A stretch of DNA of 64,000 nt from Halomonas zincidurans B6 (GCF_000731955.1 NZ_JNCK01000001.1:3038001-3102000); one strand, 5' to 3'; counted from the first letter of the stretch, positions 17,834 to 26,098 are shown. The notes: generated by a model not told the origin, from the sequence alone. A program made the numbers and translations.

Positions 17834-17887
17834 AAGACACTCTAGTCTCCCTATCGGGAATTCGAGCTAACCCAGGTTAAATTTCCC

Positions 17888-17905
17888 TGTAAGCGATTGC
17901 CGACA
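17888..17905 (-). promoter_or_regulatory. GacA-type upstream activating sequence for the small RNA
   Basis: Read on the minus strand this is TGTCGG, six bases, CTTACA; the GacA/UvrY site in pseudomonads is TGTAAG-N6-CTTACA. One arm is perfect and the other matches 4 of 6. Its centre is about 65 bases upstream of the predicted transcript start, close to the spacing known for rsmZ-type promoters. Control by a GacS/GacA system is inferred. Confidence 0.65.
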
Positions 17906-18054
17906 AAATATCTGTCCATGGCGGGAGAGCCCAAGCAAAGCGCGCATCCCATTGATAGTGCTTGCTAACGGCGCCAGATGTTTCACGGAAAATCTTTTTT
18001 TGATCGCCCGAACAACGCCTTTCTATGCCTACATATTAGCCTTTCACCGCACTG

Positions 18055-18786
18055 TCATCCCGGCAATAGCCGACGCCGCCGCGGCTTGACCGGACGGGCG
18101 CCGGGAAAGCGCGTCTCGACCAGGCGCATCCCGGCGGTGAGCACCAGCGTCATCGCCAGATAGATGCCGGCGATCAGCAGCAGCGGCTCGTAGACCAGAA
18201 AGGTCTCGTCGCGCACCAGGTTGGCGGCCTTGAGCAGATCCATCATGGCGATCGTCGAGACCAGCGGCACCGACTTGAGCAGCAGGATCATCTCGCCGGT
18301 CAGCGTCGGCAGGCACAGCTGGAAGCCGCGCGGCAGCCACAACCGATAGAGGATCTGCCAGCGCGACAGGCCGAAGGCGCGACCCGCGGCCAGTTCGCCG
18401 TCCGGCACGCTGAGCAGCGCGCCGCGGATCACCTCGCCGGAATAGGCGCCGACGCTGATCGTGAAGGTCAGCGCGCCGTAGAAGAACGGGTCGCGCAGCA
18501 GCGGCCACAACAGGCTGTCCTGCACCCCGGGAATCGCCGGCAGCAGGCGGCCGACGCCGTCGTAGAAGAAGAACAGCTGGACCAGCAGCGGCGTGCCGCG
18601 GATCACCGTAGTGAAGCCGCGCACCAGCAGCGCCAGCGGCCGCGGGCCGCGAATCTGCGCCAGCGCCACGCCCACCGCGAGCGTCAGCCCCAGGCTGCCG
18701 GAAACGCCGACCAGCCACAGCGTATTGACGAAGCCCGTCCATAGATAGCGCTGATAGAACGGATCGGTCAGCCAGGAAAAGTCCAT
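18055..18786 (-). CDS. Polar amino-acid ABC transporter permease (HisM-like)
   Basis: 243-residue inner-membrane permease with about five helices, starting MDFSWLTDPFYQRYLWTG after AAGGAA. It carries the family EAA-type loop (LAAGRAFGLSRWQILYRLWLP) that docks on the ATPase. Together with the next gene it forms the heterodimeric channel of a histidine/arginine/octopine-type importer. It is last in the eight-gene operon starting at 25983. A longer frame reading into the neighbour from 19368 is spurious. Confidence 0.88.
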   Translation of the reverse strand: MDFSWLTDPFYQRYLWTGFVNTLWLVGVSGSLGLTLAVGVALAQIRGPRPLALLVRGFTTVIRGTPLLVQLFFFYDGVGRLLPAIPGVQDSLLWPLLRDPFFYGALTFTISVGAYSGEVIRGALLSVPDGELAAGRAFGLSRWQILYRLWLPRGFQLCLPTLTGEMILLLKSVPLVSTIAMMDLLKAANLVRDETFLVYEPLLLIAGIYLAMTLVLTAGMRLVETRFPGARPVKPRRRRLLPG

Positions 18787-18806
18787 CGGGGTTCCTTGCG
18801 TAGCCC

Positions 18807-19511
18807 TCAGGCACCGACCTGGCCGCGGCGCACATGGCGCTCGGCACGGGCGAACAGGGCATTGGAGCCCAGCGTCATGACCAGGTAGAGCGCGCCGGCG
18901 ACGGCATAGAACAGGAAATAGGCGCGGGTACTGGCGGCGGCCTGCTGAACGGTGAAGAACAGCTCCTCGAAGCCGATCACGCTGACCAGCGCGGTGTCCT
19001 TGACCAGGATCAGCCACAGGTTGGACATCCCCGGCAGGGCGTTGGGCAGCATCGCCGGGATCACGATGCGCCGGAAGCGGCTGGCGCGCGAGAAGCCGTA
19101 GGCGTCGGCGGCCTCGAGCTGGCCGCGGGGGATCGCCAGGATCGCGCCGCGGAACACCTCGGTCATGTAGGCGCCCTGGACGAACGCCAGCACGCCGACC
19201 GCGGTGGCGAAGCCGCTGATCGCCAGTTGGCCGTCGCCGCCCAGCGCCGCATAGGCGGCGCTCAACGCCTGGCTGCCGGCGTAATACAGCAGGATGATCA
19301 GCAGCAGCTCGGGCACCGCGCGCACCAGCGTCGAATAGCCGGTGCCCAGCACGCGCAGCGCCGGCCATGGGCTCAGCCGTGCGCCGGCGCCGAGCAGTCC
19401 CAACACCAGGCCGATGGCATAGGCGAGCAGGGCGATCTCCACGGTGGTCAGCGCGCCCTGCAGGATCGGCCCCATCCAGGCCAGCAGGCCATCGCTCGAC
19501 ATGCTATCCAT
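18807..19511 (-). CDS. Polar amino-acid ABC transporter permease (HisQ-like)
   Basis: 234-residue permease and partner of the downstream gene, 20 bases away. It has about five membrane segments and the coupling loop LEAADAYGFSRASRFRRIVIP. The start at 19511 is chosen because GGAA lies about 10 bases upstream and the homologous region starts there; the frame is open to 19580. The order binding protein, permease, permease matches HisJQM-type operons. Confidence 0.87.
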   Translation of the reverse strand: MDSMSSDGLLAWMGPILQGALTTVEIALLAYAIGLVLGLLGAGARLSPWPALRVLGTGYSTLVRAVPELLLIILLYYAGSQALSAAYAALGGDGQLAISGFATAVGVLAFVQGAYMTEVFRGAILAIPRGQLEAADAYGFSRASRFRRIVIPAMLPNALPGMSNLWLILVKDTALVSVIGFEELFFTVQQAAASTRAYFLFYAVAGALYLVMTLGSNALFARAERHVRRGQVGA

Positions 19512-19576
19512 AAGCGGTTGTTCCGGTGGCGTGGCAGCGACGCACCCGGGCCGGGTGCGTCGCCAGGGCACGGCGA

Positions 19577-20389
19577 TCAACTGCCGCAGATGTCGGTGTC
19601 GAAGTACTTACGCGACAGCGCCGCGCAGGTGCCGTCCTCGATCACCTGGGCGATCGCCGCGTTGAGGCCCTCACGCAGGGCATCGTCGGCCTGACGCAGG
19701 CCGATGCCCACGCCTTCGCCGAAGGCCGGATGACGCGGCGCGGTGGCGCGGATCTCGTAGCCCTGGGCCTCGTCGCGCTTGACGAACTCGGTCATCGCGA
19801 CCTTGTCGGCGAGGATCGTATCGACACGCCCGGCGAGCAGGTCGCGGTTGGCCTGCTCCTGCTGGTCGTAGATCTTGATCTCGACGCCGCTGTCGGCCAG
19901 CGCGCGGCGCGCATAGCTGGCGTTGGTGGTCGCGCCCTGCACGCCCAGCACCTTGCCGTCGAGCCCGTCGGGAATCGCGAAGTCGGCGTCCTTGGCGGCG
20001 ACATAGGCGCTCGGCGTGTAGTAGTACGGATCGGTGAAGTCGATGACCTTCTTGCGCTTGTCGGTGATCGACAGCGAATTCATGATCATGTCGATCTTGC
20101 CGCTCTCGAGCGCCGGGAAGATCCCGCCCCAGCCGGTCGGGGTGACCGCACAGTCGGCCTGCATCGCCTCGCACAGCGCCTGGCCGAGCTCGACCTCGAA
20201 ACCGGTCCAGTCACCGTCGGCGCTCTTGTAGGTGAACGGCGGGTAGGGTTCGGCGGAGATGCCGATCTTCAGCGGTTCGGCGGCGTTGACGGTCAGCGCG
20301 GTCATCGTCGATAGCGCCAGCACGCCGGCGCTCAGGGCAGGAAGCAAGCTACGTTTCATCAAGCTACGTTTCATCAAGCTACGTTTCAT
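19577..20389 (-). CDS. Periplasmic polar amino-acid binding protein with triplicated N-terminus
   Basis: 270-residue family-3 solute-binding protein. After the signal peptide (cleavage near VNAAEPL) come KIGISAEPYPPFTYKS and the later SLSITDKRKKVIDFTDPYYYTPSAYV, typical of lysine/arginine/ornithine or octopine binders. Three copies of MKRSL open the protein, encoded by a perfect 15-base tandem repeat (20346-20390). Only the outermost ATG (20389) has a Shine-Dalgarno (AAGGGG), so the extended signal peptide is probably made. It feeds the two downstream permeases. The ligand is probably a basic or guanidino amino acid, judged from neighbours. Confidence 0.88.
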   Translation of the reverse strand: MKRSLMKRSLMKRSLLPALSAGVLALSTMTALTVNAAEPLKIGISAEPYPPFTYKSADGDWTGFEVELGQALCEAMQADCAVTPTGWGGIFPALESGKIDMIMNSLSITDKRKKVIDFTDPYYYTPSAYVAAKDADFAIPDGLDGKVLGVQGATTNASYARRALADSGVEIKIYDQQEQANRDLLAGRVDTILADKVAMTEFVKRDEAQGYEIRATAPRHPAFGEGVGIGLRQADDALREGLNAAIAQVIEDGTCAALSRKYFDTDICGS

Positions 20390-20390
20390 C
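20346..20390. repeat. 15-base perfect tandem repeat, three copies
   Basis: The unit AAGCTACGTTTCATC occurs three times head to tail at the 5' end of the binding-protein gene. It keeps the frame and adds MKRSL units to the signal peptide. It looks like replication slippage. Confidence 0.95.
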
Positions 20391-20478
20391 AAGGTTTCCC
20401 CTTGGTTGTTGTGACGAGCCGCAGCGGGCGGCCCGGAAAGAGACGCCGCCGAAGCCAGCGACGCTGGAACTCAGACGC

Positions 20479-21270
20479 TCAGGCGACGCTCGAGACGAAC
20501 TGCCGGCAGCGTTCGCTGGCGGCGTTCTCGAACACCTCGCGCGGGCTGCCGCGCTCCTCGACCACGCCCTGGTGCAGGAACACCACTTCGTCGGAGACCT
20601 CGCGGGCGAAGCTCATCTCGTGGGTGACCAGCAGCATGGTGCGGCCCTCGTCGGCGAGGCCGCCGATCACCGCCAGCACCTCACTGACCAGCTCGGGGTC
20701 GAGCGCCGAGGTGGGTTCGTCGAACAGCAGCACCCGGGGCTGCATGGCCAGCGCCCGGGCTATCGCCACGCGCTGTTGCTGGCCGCCGGAAAGATAGCCG
20801 GGGTAGGCGTCGCGCTTGTCGGCCAGCCCAACTCGTTCGAGGAAGTGCTCGCCGAGCTCGAGCGCCGCGCGCCGGCGCAGGCCGCGCACCCGCAGCGGCG
20901 CCTCGATGACGTTGCCGAGCACCGTCAGATGCGGCCACAGGTTGAATTGCTGGAAGACCATCGCGACCTGGGCGCGCAGACGCTGGATCTGGCGACGCTC
21001 GAGGCCGACGTTGTTGCCGGCGGCGTCGTGGGTGAAGCGGATCGCTTCGTCGGCGATGGTCAGCTCGCCGCGGTCGGGGGTCTCGAGCAGGTTCATGCAG
21101 CGCAGCAGGGTACTCTTGCCAGAGCCGCTGGAGCCGATGATCGAGACCACGCTGGCTTCGCGCACGCGCAGCGAGACATCCCTGAGGACCGTTTGCTCGG
21201 CGTAGCGCTTGACCAGGTGGCGGGCATCGATCGCCGGGGCGGTGTCGTTGTTGTCGGTATGTTGGGTCAT
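20479..21270 (-). CDS. Polar amino-acid ABC transporter ATP-binding protein (HisP-like)
   Basis: 263-residue ATPase of the import complex on the cytoplasmic face. Walker A is GSSGSGKSTL and the Q-loop is FQQFNLWPHLTV. The signature is LSGGQQQR, Walker B is LLFDEPTSALD, and the switch histidine is in THEMSF. The insert FTHDAAGNNVGLERR before the Q-loop is like HisP/OccP rather than GlnQ. The gene precedes the binding protein and follows the aminotransferase with a 72-base gap, in the same operon. Confidence 0.93.
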   Translation of the reverse strand: MTQHTDNNDTAPAIDARHLVKRYAEQTVLRDVSLRVREASVVSIIGSSGSGKSTLLRCMNLLETPDRGELTIADEAIRFTHDAAGNNVGLERRQIQRLRAQVAMVFQQFNLWPHLTVLGNVIEAPLRVRGLRRRAALELGEHFLERVGLADKRDAYPGYLSGGQQQRVAIARALAMQPRVLLFDEPTSALDPELVSEVLAVIGGLADEGRTMLLVTHEMSFAREVSDEVVFLHQGVVEERGSPREVFENAASERCRQFVSSVA

Positions 21271-21342
21271 GGACGCTGTCGGGGGTGGCCGGTGGAAAGA
21301 GTGCGGCTCGGGGCAAGACGCGCCACGCAGCCGCTCGTTCGT

Positions 21343-22527
21343 TCAGTCGAGCGCCGTCGCCAGGCAGTCCCGGGCGCAGCGCTCGATGCGCCGGCAGGCC
21401 TCGTCCAGGCGCTCGGCGTCGACCGTCAGGCTCAAGCGCACGAAGCCCGCCGCCGAAGGACCGAAGGCCTCGCCGGCGAGCAGCGACACGCCGTGTTCGT
21501 CGAGCAGCCTGTCGGCGAAGCCTTGAGCGGTGAGCCCGGTGCGGCGGATGTCGATCATCATGAACATCCCCGCGGCGGGGCGCAGCACCTCGACCGCGCT
21601 GCTGCCTGTAAGCGCGCGGCATACCGTGTCGCGACGCGCGCGATAGGTCTCGCGCATCGTCGCCAGCTGCTCGGGCGGGTCGGCCAATGCCGCGCAGGCC
21701 GCGTCCTGGATGAACTCGGGGCTGCCGTAGAGCATGCACAGCGCCAGGTTGCTCAGGTGATTGATCAACGCCTCGGGGCCGATCACCCAGCCCAGCCGCC
21801 AGCCGGTCATGGCGTGCGACTTGGACAGGCTGTCGATCACCGCGGTGCGTTCGGCCATGCCCGCCAACGTAGCGGGGCACAGGTGCTCGCCCTCGAACAC
21901 CAGATCGGCGTAGACCTCGTCGGAGATCAGCCACAGATCGCGGCGCTGGCACAGCTCGGCGATGCCCTGCCAGGTCTCGCGGCTCAGGCACTGGCCGGTG
22001 GGATTGTGCGGGCTGTTGACCAGCAGCGCCCGGGTGCGCGGGGTGACGGCGGCCTCGAGATCGGCCAGCCGCGGCTGGAAGCCTTCCCCGGCGCGCAGCG
22101 GCACGCGCACCAGCGTCGCGCCGGCGGCCTGCAGCGCAGCCTCGTAGGTCACGTACATCGGCTCGGGGACGATCACTTCGTCGCCGGGGTCGAGCAGGCA
22201 CTGGGCGACCGCGTAGAGCCCGCATTGCGCCCCGGCCATCACCGCCACGTTGTCGGGCCCGGCCGCGCCGCCGCGGGCGCGGTGGCGGGCGGCGATCAGC
22301 TCGCGCAGGCGCGCCTTGCCCTGCACGTCGGCGTAGTGGGTGGCGCCGCCACGCAGGCTGGCGATGGCGCTGTCGACGATCGGCGCGGGCGTGACGAAGT
22401 CGGGATCGCCCACCGAGAGGATGATCACGTCGTCGCCGTTGGCCTGGCGCTCGAGGGCGCGGTAATGAATGTCCCAGGCGGCGGCGCCTTCGCCGGCGAT
22501 GCGGGTGGTCAGGCTTGAATAGTGCAT
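21343..22527 (-). CDS. Class I/II PLP aminotransferase, AruH-like (arginine:pyruvate transaminase candidate)
   Basis: 394-residue fold-type I aminotransferase. The PLP lysine is K236 in SLSKSHAMTGWRLGW, NSPHNPTG binds the cofactor ring, and YADLVFEG follows SDEV. Length and the adjacent decarboxylase resemble AruH-AruI of P. aeruginosa, where L-arginine is converted to 2-ketoarginine and then 4-guanidinobutanal. The adjoining basic-amino-acid-type transporter supports this. However, the oxygenase genes of the same operon do not belong to the arginine transaminase pathway, so the true amino donor may be a different compound. Confidence 0.72.
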   Translation of the reverse strand: MHYSSLTTRIAGEGAAAWDIHYRALERQANGDDVIILSVGDPDFVTPAPIVDSAIASLRGGATHYADVQGKARLRELIAARHRARGGAAGPDNVAVMAGAQCGLYAVAQCLLDPGDEVIVPEPMYVTYEAALQAAGATLVRVPLRAGEGFQPRLADLEAAVTPRTRALLVNSPHNPTGQCLSRETWQGIAELCQRRDLWLISDEVYADLVFEGEHLCPATLAGMAERTAVIDSLSKSHAMTGWRLGWVIGPEALINHLSNLALCMLYGSPEFIQDAACAALADPPEQLATMRETYRARRDTVCRALTGSSAVEVLRPAAGMFMMIDIRRTGLTAQGFADRLLDEHGVSLLAGEAFGPSAAGFVRLSLTVDAERLDEACRRIERCARDCLATALD

Positions 22528-22568
22528 GGGCTCCTCGATGTGAACTGGTTATCGGCTGGCTCGTTGCC

Positions 22569-24167
22569 TCAGCGGTGTCGCACCCAGGCCTCGGCATCGA
22601 CCTCGATCAGCGTGGGCGCCGTGGCGGCCTGACTGGCGGCCAGCGCCTGGCCGAGCGCCTCGGGGTCATCGACCCGCGCCGCGTGGCAGCCGAAGGCCTC
22701 GGCCAGGGTGGCCAGGTCGGGGGCCGGCAGGTCGACGCCCAGCCGGGCGACCGCATGCCTGTCCATGTAGCGGCGAATCTCGCCGTAGCCGTCGTTGTTC
22801 CACACCACCACGGCCAGCGGCACGCCGGCATCGCGGGCGGTGGCCAGCTCGCCGAGGGTGAACATCAGCCCGCCGTCGCCGACCAGCGCGATCACCGGCC
22901 GCTCGGGGACGGCCAGCGTCGCGCCGAGCGCCGCGGGCAGGCCGTAGCCGAGCGTGCCGTAGCCGGTGGCGGCGTTGAACCAGCGCCGCGGCGCGGGCAT
23001 CTCGACGATGAAGTTGCCGGCGTAGACCGGCCCGGTGGAGTCGCCGACGATGCTCGCCTCGGGCAGCGCGTCGCGCAGGGTGTCGAGAAGCTCGGCGTAG
23101 GGCGCCACGTCGTCGGCCTCGCGCAGTGCCAGGGCGGTCCGCGTCGCGCTGACCTGGGCCGCGGCGTCGCGCGCGGCGGCCACCGGCAAGCGCTCGAGCA
23201 GGCCGCGCATGACTTCGCCGGCATCGGCGAGCAGCGCCAGGTCGGCGGCCTGGTTGCGGGCCAGCTGCTGGGCGTCGATGTCCACGCGGATCAGCCGGCC
23301 GGTGAGCGCGAAGCCGTCGTCGAAGACCAGATCATAATCGGTTTCGCCGAGTTCGCTGCCCAACGCCAGGATCACGTCGGCCTTGGCGGCCACCCGTCGC
23401 CCGGCCGGCAGGCTGGCGCAGGCGCCCAGATCGAGCGGATGATGCTCGCCGAGTACACCGCGGGCGTTGATGGTGGTCATGGTCGGCGCATCGAGACGCT
23501 CGACGAGCGCGCGGGCGTCCGCGGCGGCGTCCACACAGCCGCCGCCGAGCAGCACCAGCGGGCGTTCGGCGCCGGCCAGCCAGGCCGCGGCGGCATCGAG
23601 CCCGGCGGCGGCCGCGGCCGGCGGATAGACCGCGGCTCGCTTGATCGGCGTGTCGGCGACCGGCTGGGTCATCACGTCCAGCGGAATCTCGATGTGCACC
23701 GGGCCGGGGCGGGCGCTTTTGAACACCGCAAAGGCGCGGGCGACGATCTCGTCCAGCGCCTCGCCGGCGTGCAGGGTGTGGCTGAACACGCTGACCCCGG
23801 CCAGCGTGCGCTGCTGGTCGGGCAACTCGTGCAGGCGGCCCTGGCCGCGGCCCAGGGTGTCGCGACGGTTGACGCTGGAGATCACCAGCATGGGCACCGA
23901 GTCGGCCAGCGCCTGAGCCATCGCGGTGGCGATGTTGGTCATCCCCGGGCCACTGATGATCAAGCAGGCCGCCGGCTTGCCGCTGGCGCGGGCGTAGCCA
24001 TCGGCCATGAACCCGGCGCCCTGCTCGTGGCGCGGCGTGACGTGGCGCAGCGGACTGTCCGCGAGGCCGCGGTAGAGCTCGATGGTGTGCACCCCGGGGA
24101 TGCCGAACACGGTATCGATGCTGTGGGTCTCGAGCAGCTCGAGCAGGCGTTGCGCGCAGGTCGTCAT
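22569..24167 (-). CDS. Thiamine-diphosphate-dependent 2-oxo acid decarboxylase, AruI-like (5-guanidino-2-oxopentanoate decarboxylase candidate)
   Basis: 532-residue enzyme of the acetolactate-synthase superfamily. The catalytic glutamate is E48 in RHEQGAGFMADGYAR. The central domain is a Rossmann-like third domain, and the C-terminal ThDP motif begins GDGGLMFTLGEL and ends at VVWNNDGYG. The N-terminal FGIPGVHTIELYRGL is typical of the 2-ketoarginine decarboxylase branch. Its ATG overlaps the stop of the HD-oxygenase gene by 4 bases and the aminotransferase follows after 41 bases. Coupled, these give amino acid to 2-oxo acid to aldehyde plus CO2. Acetolactate synthase is unlikely because no small subunit is present. 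Confidence 0.75.
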   Translation of the reverse strand: MTTCAQRLLELLETHSIDTVFGIPGVHTIELYRGLADSPLRHVTPRHEQGAGFMADGYARASGKPAACLIISGPGMTNIATAMAQALADSVPMLVISSVNRRDTLGRGQGRLHELPDQQRTLAGVSVFSHTLHAGEALDEIVARAFAVFKSARPGPVHIEIPLDVMTQPVADTPIKRAAVYPPAAAAAGLDAAAAWLAGAERPLVLLGGGCVDAAADARALVERLDAPTMTTINARGVLGEHHPLDLGACASLPAGRRVAAKADVILALGSELGETDYDLVFDDGFALTGRLIRVDIDAQQLARNQAADLALLADAGEVMRGLLERLPVAAARDAAAQVSATRTALALREADDVAPYAELLDTLRDALPEASIVGDSTGPVYAGNFIVEMPAPRRWFNAATGYGTLGYGLPAALGATLAVPERPVIALVGDGGLMFTLGELATARDAGVPLAVVVWNNDGYGEIRRYMDRHAVARLGVDLPAPDLATLAEAFGCHAARVDDPEALGQALAASQAATAPTLIEVDAEAWVRHR

Positions 24168-24796
24168 GAGCGCACCTTGGTATCACTGGCCACGCCCGAG
24201 GTTTCCGCCGGTGCGTCACCAGGCGGTGCGCCACCAGACGGTGCGCCACCGAACGGCTCACGGGAGAAGATCCGCTCGACCATCGGCACGAAGTATTCCA
24301 GTGGCCGCGAGGGATAATCCGGGTCGAAGGCGCGCTGGTCCCACTCGTCGCAGAAGCGCGCGGTGCGCGCATAGGCCGGGTGGTCGCGGTAGGCCTCGCG
24401 GGCATGCGGGTCCAGGCCGTAGAAGGCGCGGTAGTGATAGCCCTGGAACAGCTCGTGGTGACGGATCATCCACACGTTGAGCGGATCGATGTAGGGCTCG
24501 AGGATCGCCGCGGCGATCTCGGCGTGATTGGCCGGCGCCAGGTCGTCGCCGATGTCGTGGAGCAGCGCGCAGACCACGGTCTCCTCGTCGATACCGGCAT
24601 CGAGCGCGCGGCTGGCGGTCTGCAGGCAGTGCGCGTAGCGGTCGATCGGGTAGCCGTGGTTGTCGCCCTTGAGGCGCAGCAGATGCTCGAGCACCCGGCG
24701 GCTGGCGTCGTTCTGGTAGATCTGAAAGTGCGCGTCGATGATCGCCCAGTCGTCGGCGGTGCTTTCGTCGAAGCGCGTGAAGCGGGCCTGGTTCAT
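24164..24796 (-). CDS. tmpB: HD-domain mixed-valent diiron oxygenase, TmpB/PhnZ-like
   Basis: 210-residue HD-domain protein that keeps a full MIOX/PhnZ/TmpB-type ligand set: H56 (RYAHCLQ), H80-D81 (LLHDIGDD), H91 (NHAEI), H113/H114 (RHHELFQ) and an acidic residue near 150-158 (CDEWDQRAFD). TmpB cleaves the C-P bond of 1-hydroxy-2-(trimethylamino)ethylphosphonate to glycine betaine and phosphate; PhnZ does the same on the aminoethyl analogue. The gene overlaps the dioxygenase by ATGA, the same pairing as TmpA-TmpB. The C-terminal tail has GGAP repeats from an 18-base duplication. The substrate is inferred; a non-phosphonate substrate is possible because of the other operon members. Confidence 0.7.
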   Translation of the reverse strand: MNQARFTRFDESTADDWAIIDAHFQIYQNDASRRVLEHLLRLKGDNHGYPIDRYAHCLQTASRALDAGIDEETVVCALLHDIGDDLAPANHAEIAAAILEPYIDPLNVWMIRHHELFQGYHYRAFYGLDPHAREAYRDHPAYARTARFCDEWDQRAFDPDYPSRPLEYFVPMVERIFSREPFGGAPSGGAPPGDAPAETSGVASDTKVRS

Positions 24797-25983
24797 CGAA
24801 CCGGTCCTCCCTGGGTGGCGGCGCGAGGGGCATCGGCGTCGTTGGCGCCGACCGAACCGGCGAGCGTATGGCGCAGCACCTGACGGCGACTGGCGGTGCT
24901 GTCGCGATCGACATAGCCCTGGCGCATGTGACGCACGCCACCCTCGAGCTGATAGGCGGTGCGCCCATGCAGCAGCCGGTAGTTGTCCATGATCAGCATC
25001 TCGCCGGGGGCGAGCTTGAGGTACACGGTCAGCGCCGGGTCGGTGATCAGCGCATGAAAGCGCTGGCGCGCCGCGTAGTAGCGCTCCAGCGTCTCGGCGT
25101 CATAGGCGGCGACACGCTCGGTGCGATTGGAAAAGCGCACCCTGGCGAGCCGGCCGTGGCCGTCGAGCTCAATCAGCGGGCCTTCGCTTTCCAGCCGGGT
25201 GGTGGCATCGACGTAGCGAAAGCCGGGCGACAGCCGGGTCAGGCAGTCGAACGCCGTCGGGTCTTCCCGCTGCAAGCGGCGGGCCGCCATGAAGCCGTCG
25301 ACCAGCGTGCTGTCGCCGCCCGCGGCGGCGTTGCTCAGGCAGTGCAGCCAGATGTAGCCGGGGATCGGATCGCGGTAGGGGTTGTCGGTGTGCGGCTCGA
25401 GCCCGCGCTGGGTCATGGTCAGGTCGTAGGCGTTGGCCACCGACTTGACGTCGGCGATGCCGCCCCAGTTGGTGCGCCGCAGCGGGCCGATGCGATCGAT
25501 CAGCGGCTGCATGCCGTCCTCCTCGCCGGGCACCCCGGCGACGCGCACGAAACCGTAGCGCTGTAACTCGTCGAGCAGCCCCAGCAGCGCCCGGTCATCG
25601 GCCAGCGCGGCGGCGAAGTCGGCCTCGGGCAGGTGCGCGAGACTGGCGTCCCACAACAGCTGCGCGTCGTCGGCCGCGCCGCGCGAAGTGTCCCTCGGCG
25701 GACGGTCCTCGGCGAGCAGCGTGGATAACGCGAAGGCGGTGCGATGGCCGTCGCTGAACGCCAGGTGCAGCGTCTCGCCGTCGACGGCGGCAGACTCGAG
25801 GGTCAGGTCGAGCGGCAACTCGGCGGCCTCGATCAGCCGTTGGCCGGTCTGGGCATCCAGGGTCTCGCCGTCGGGGGCGCGCTCGCGCAGCCACAGCGCG
25901 GCGAAGTGCTGTTCGAGACCGGGGCCGCTGAGCGTCAGGCGGCGGCCCTGGGTAGTGACGATGGCGTCGACGGGATTGGACAT
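24793..25983 (-). CDS. tmpA: Fe(II)/2-oxoglutarate dioxygenase, TmpA / gamma-butyrobetaine hydroxylase-like
   Basis: 396 residues. The N-terminal DUF971-like domain contains LWLRERAPDG but lacks the cysteines that bind zinc in animal enzymes. The catalytic TauD-like domain has iron ligands H198 and D200 (PHTDNPYRD) and distal H339 (YRLLHGRTAY). In TmpA the enzyme hydroxylates C1 of 2-trimethylaminoethylphosphonate for TmpB. The start at 25983 is chosen because the family N-terminus begins there; the frame is open to 26139 through the promoter. First gene of the operon, divergent from a GlxA-type regulator. True gamma-butyrobetaine hydroxylase is the main alternative. Confidence 0.72.
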   Translation of the reverse strand: MSNPVDAIVTTQGRRLTLSGPGLEQHFAALWLRERAPDGETLDAQTGQRLIEAAELPLDLTLESAAVDGETLHLAFSDGHRTAFALSTLLAEDRPPRDTSRGAADDAQLLWDASLAHLPEADFAAALADDRALLGLLDELQRYGFVRVAGVPGEEDGMQPLIDRIGPLRRTNWGGIADVKSVANAYDLTMTQRGLEPHTDNPYRDPIPGYIWLHCLSNAAAGGDSTLVDGFMAARRLQREDPTAFDCLTRLSPGFRYVDATTRLESEGPLIELDGHGRLARVRFSNRTERVAAYDAETLERYYAARQRFHALITDPALTVYLKLAPGEMLIMDNYRLLHGRTAYQLEGGVRHMRQGYVDRDSTASRRQVLRHTLAGSVGANDADAPRAATQGGPVR

Positions 25984-26069
25984 GGCGGCGCGAACCTCCA
26001 CAGCTGGCTGGGTCAAGGGAACCGGACGCGAATCCGAAGCGCTGTCGACACCATGACGGGTGCGACCTG

Positions 26070-26098
26070 ATACTACCCTAGAGCCATGCGGAGTCAGT
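26070..26098 (-). promoter_or_regulatory. Candidate promoter of the tmpA operon
   Basis: On the minus strand TAGTAT (26075-26070) lies 17 bases after ACTGAC (26098-26093), giving a start near 26063 and a leader of about 80 bases. The weak -35 would suit activation by the divergent AraC-type regulator from the repeats at 26112-26139, whose midpoint is about 62 bases upstream. Confidence 0.35.

Noticed and set aside
20681..22597. 638-residue minus-strand frame over the aminotransferase and ATPase genes
   Set aside because: Arg/Ala/Pro-rich alternate frame of two real genes that have full motifs in their own frames.
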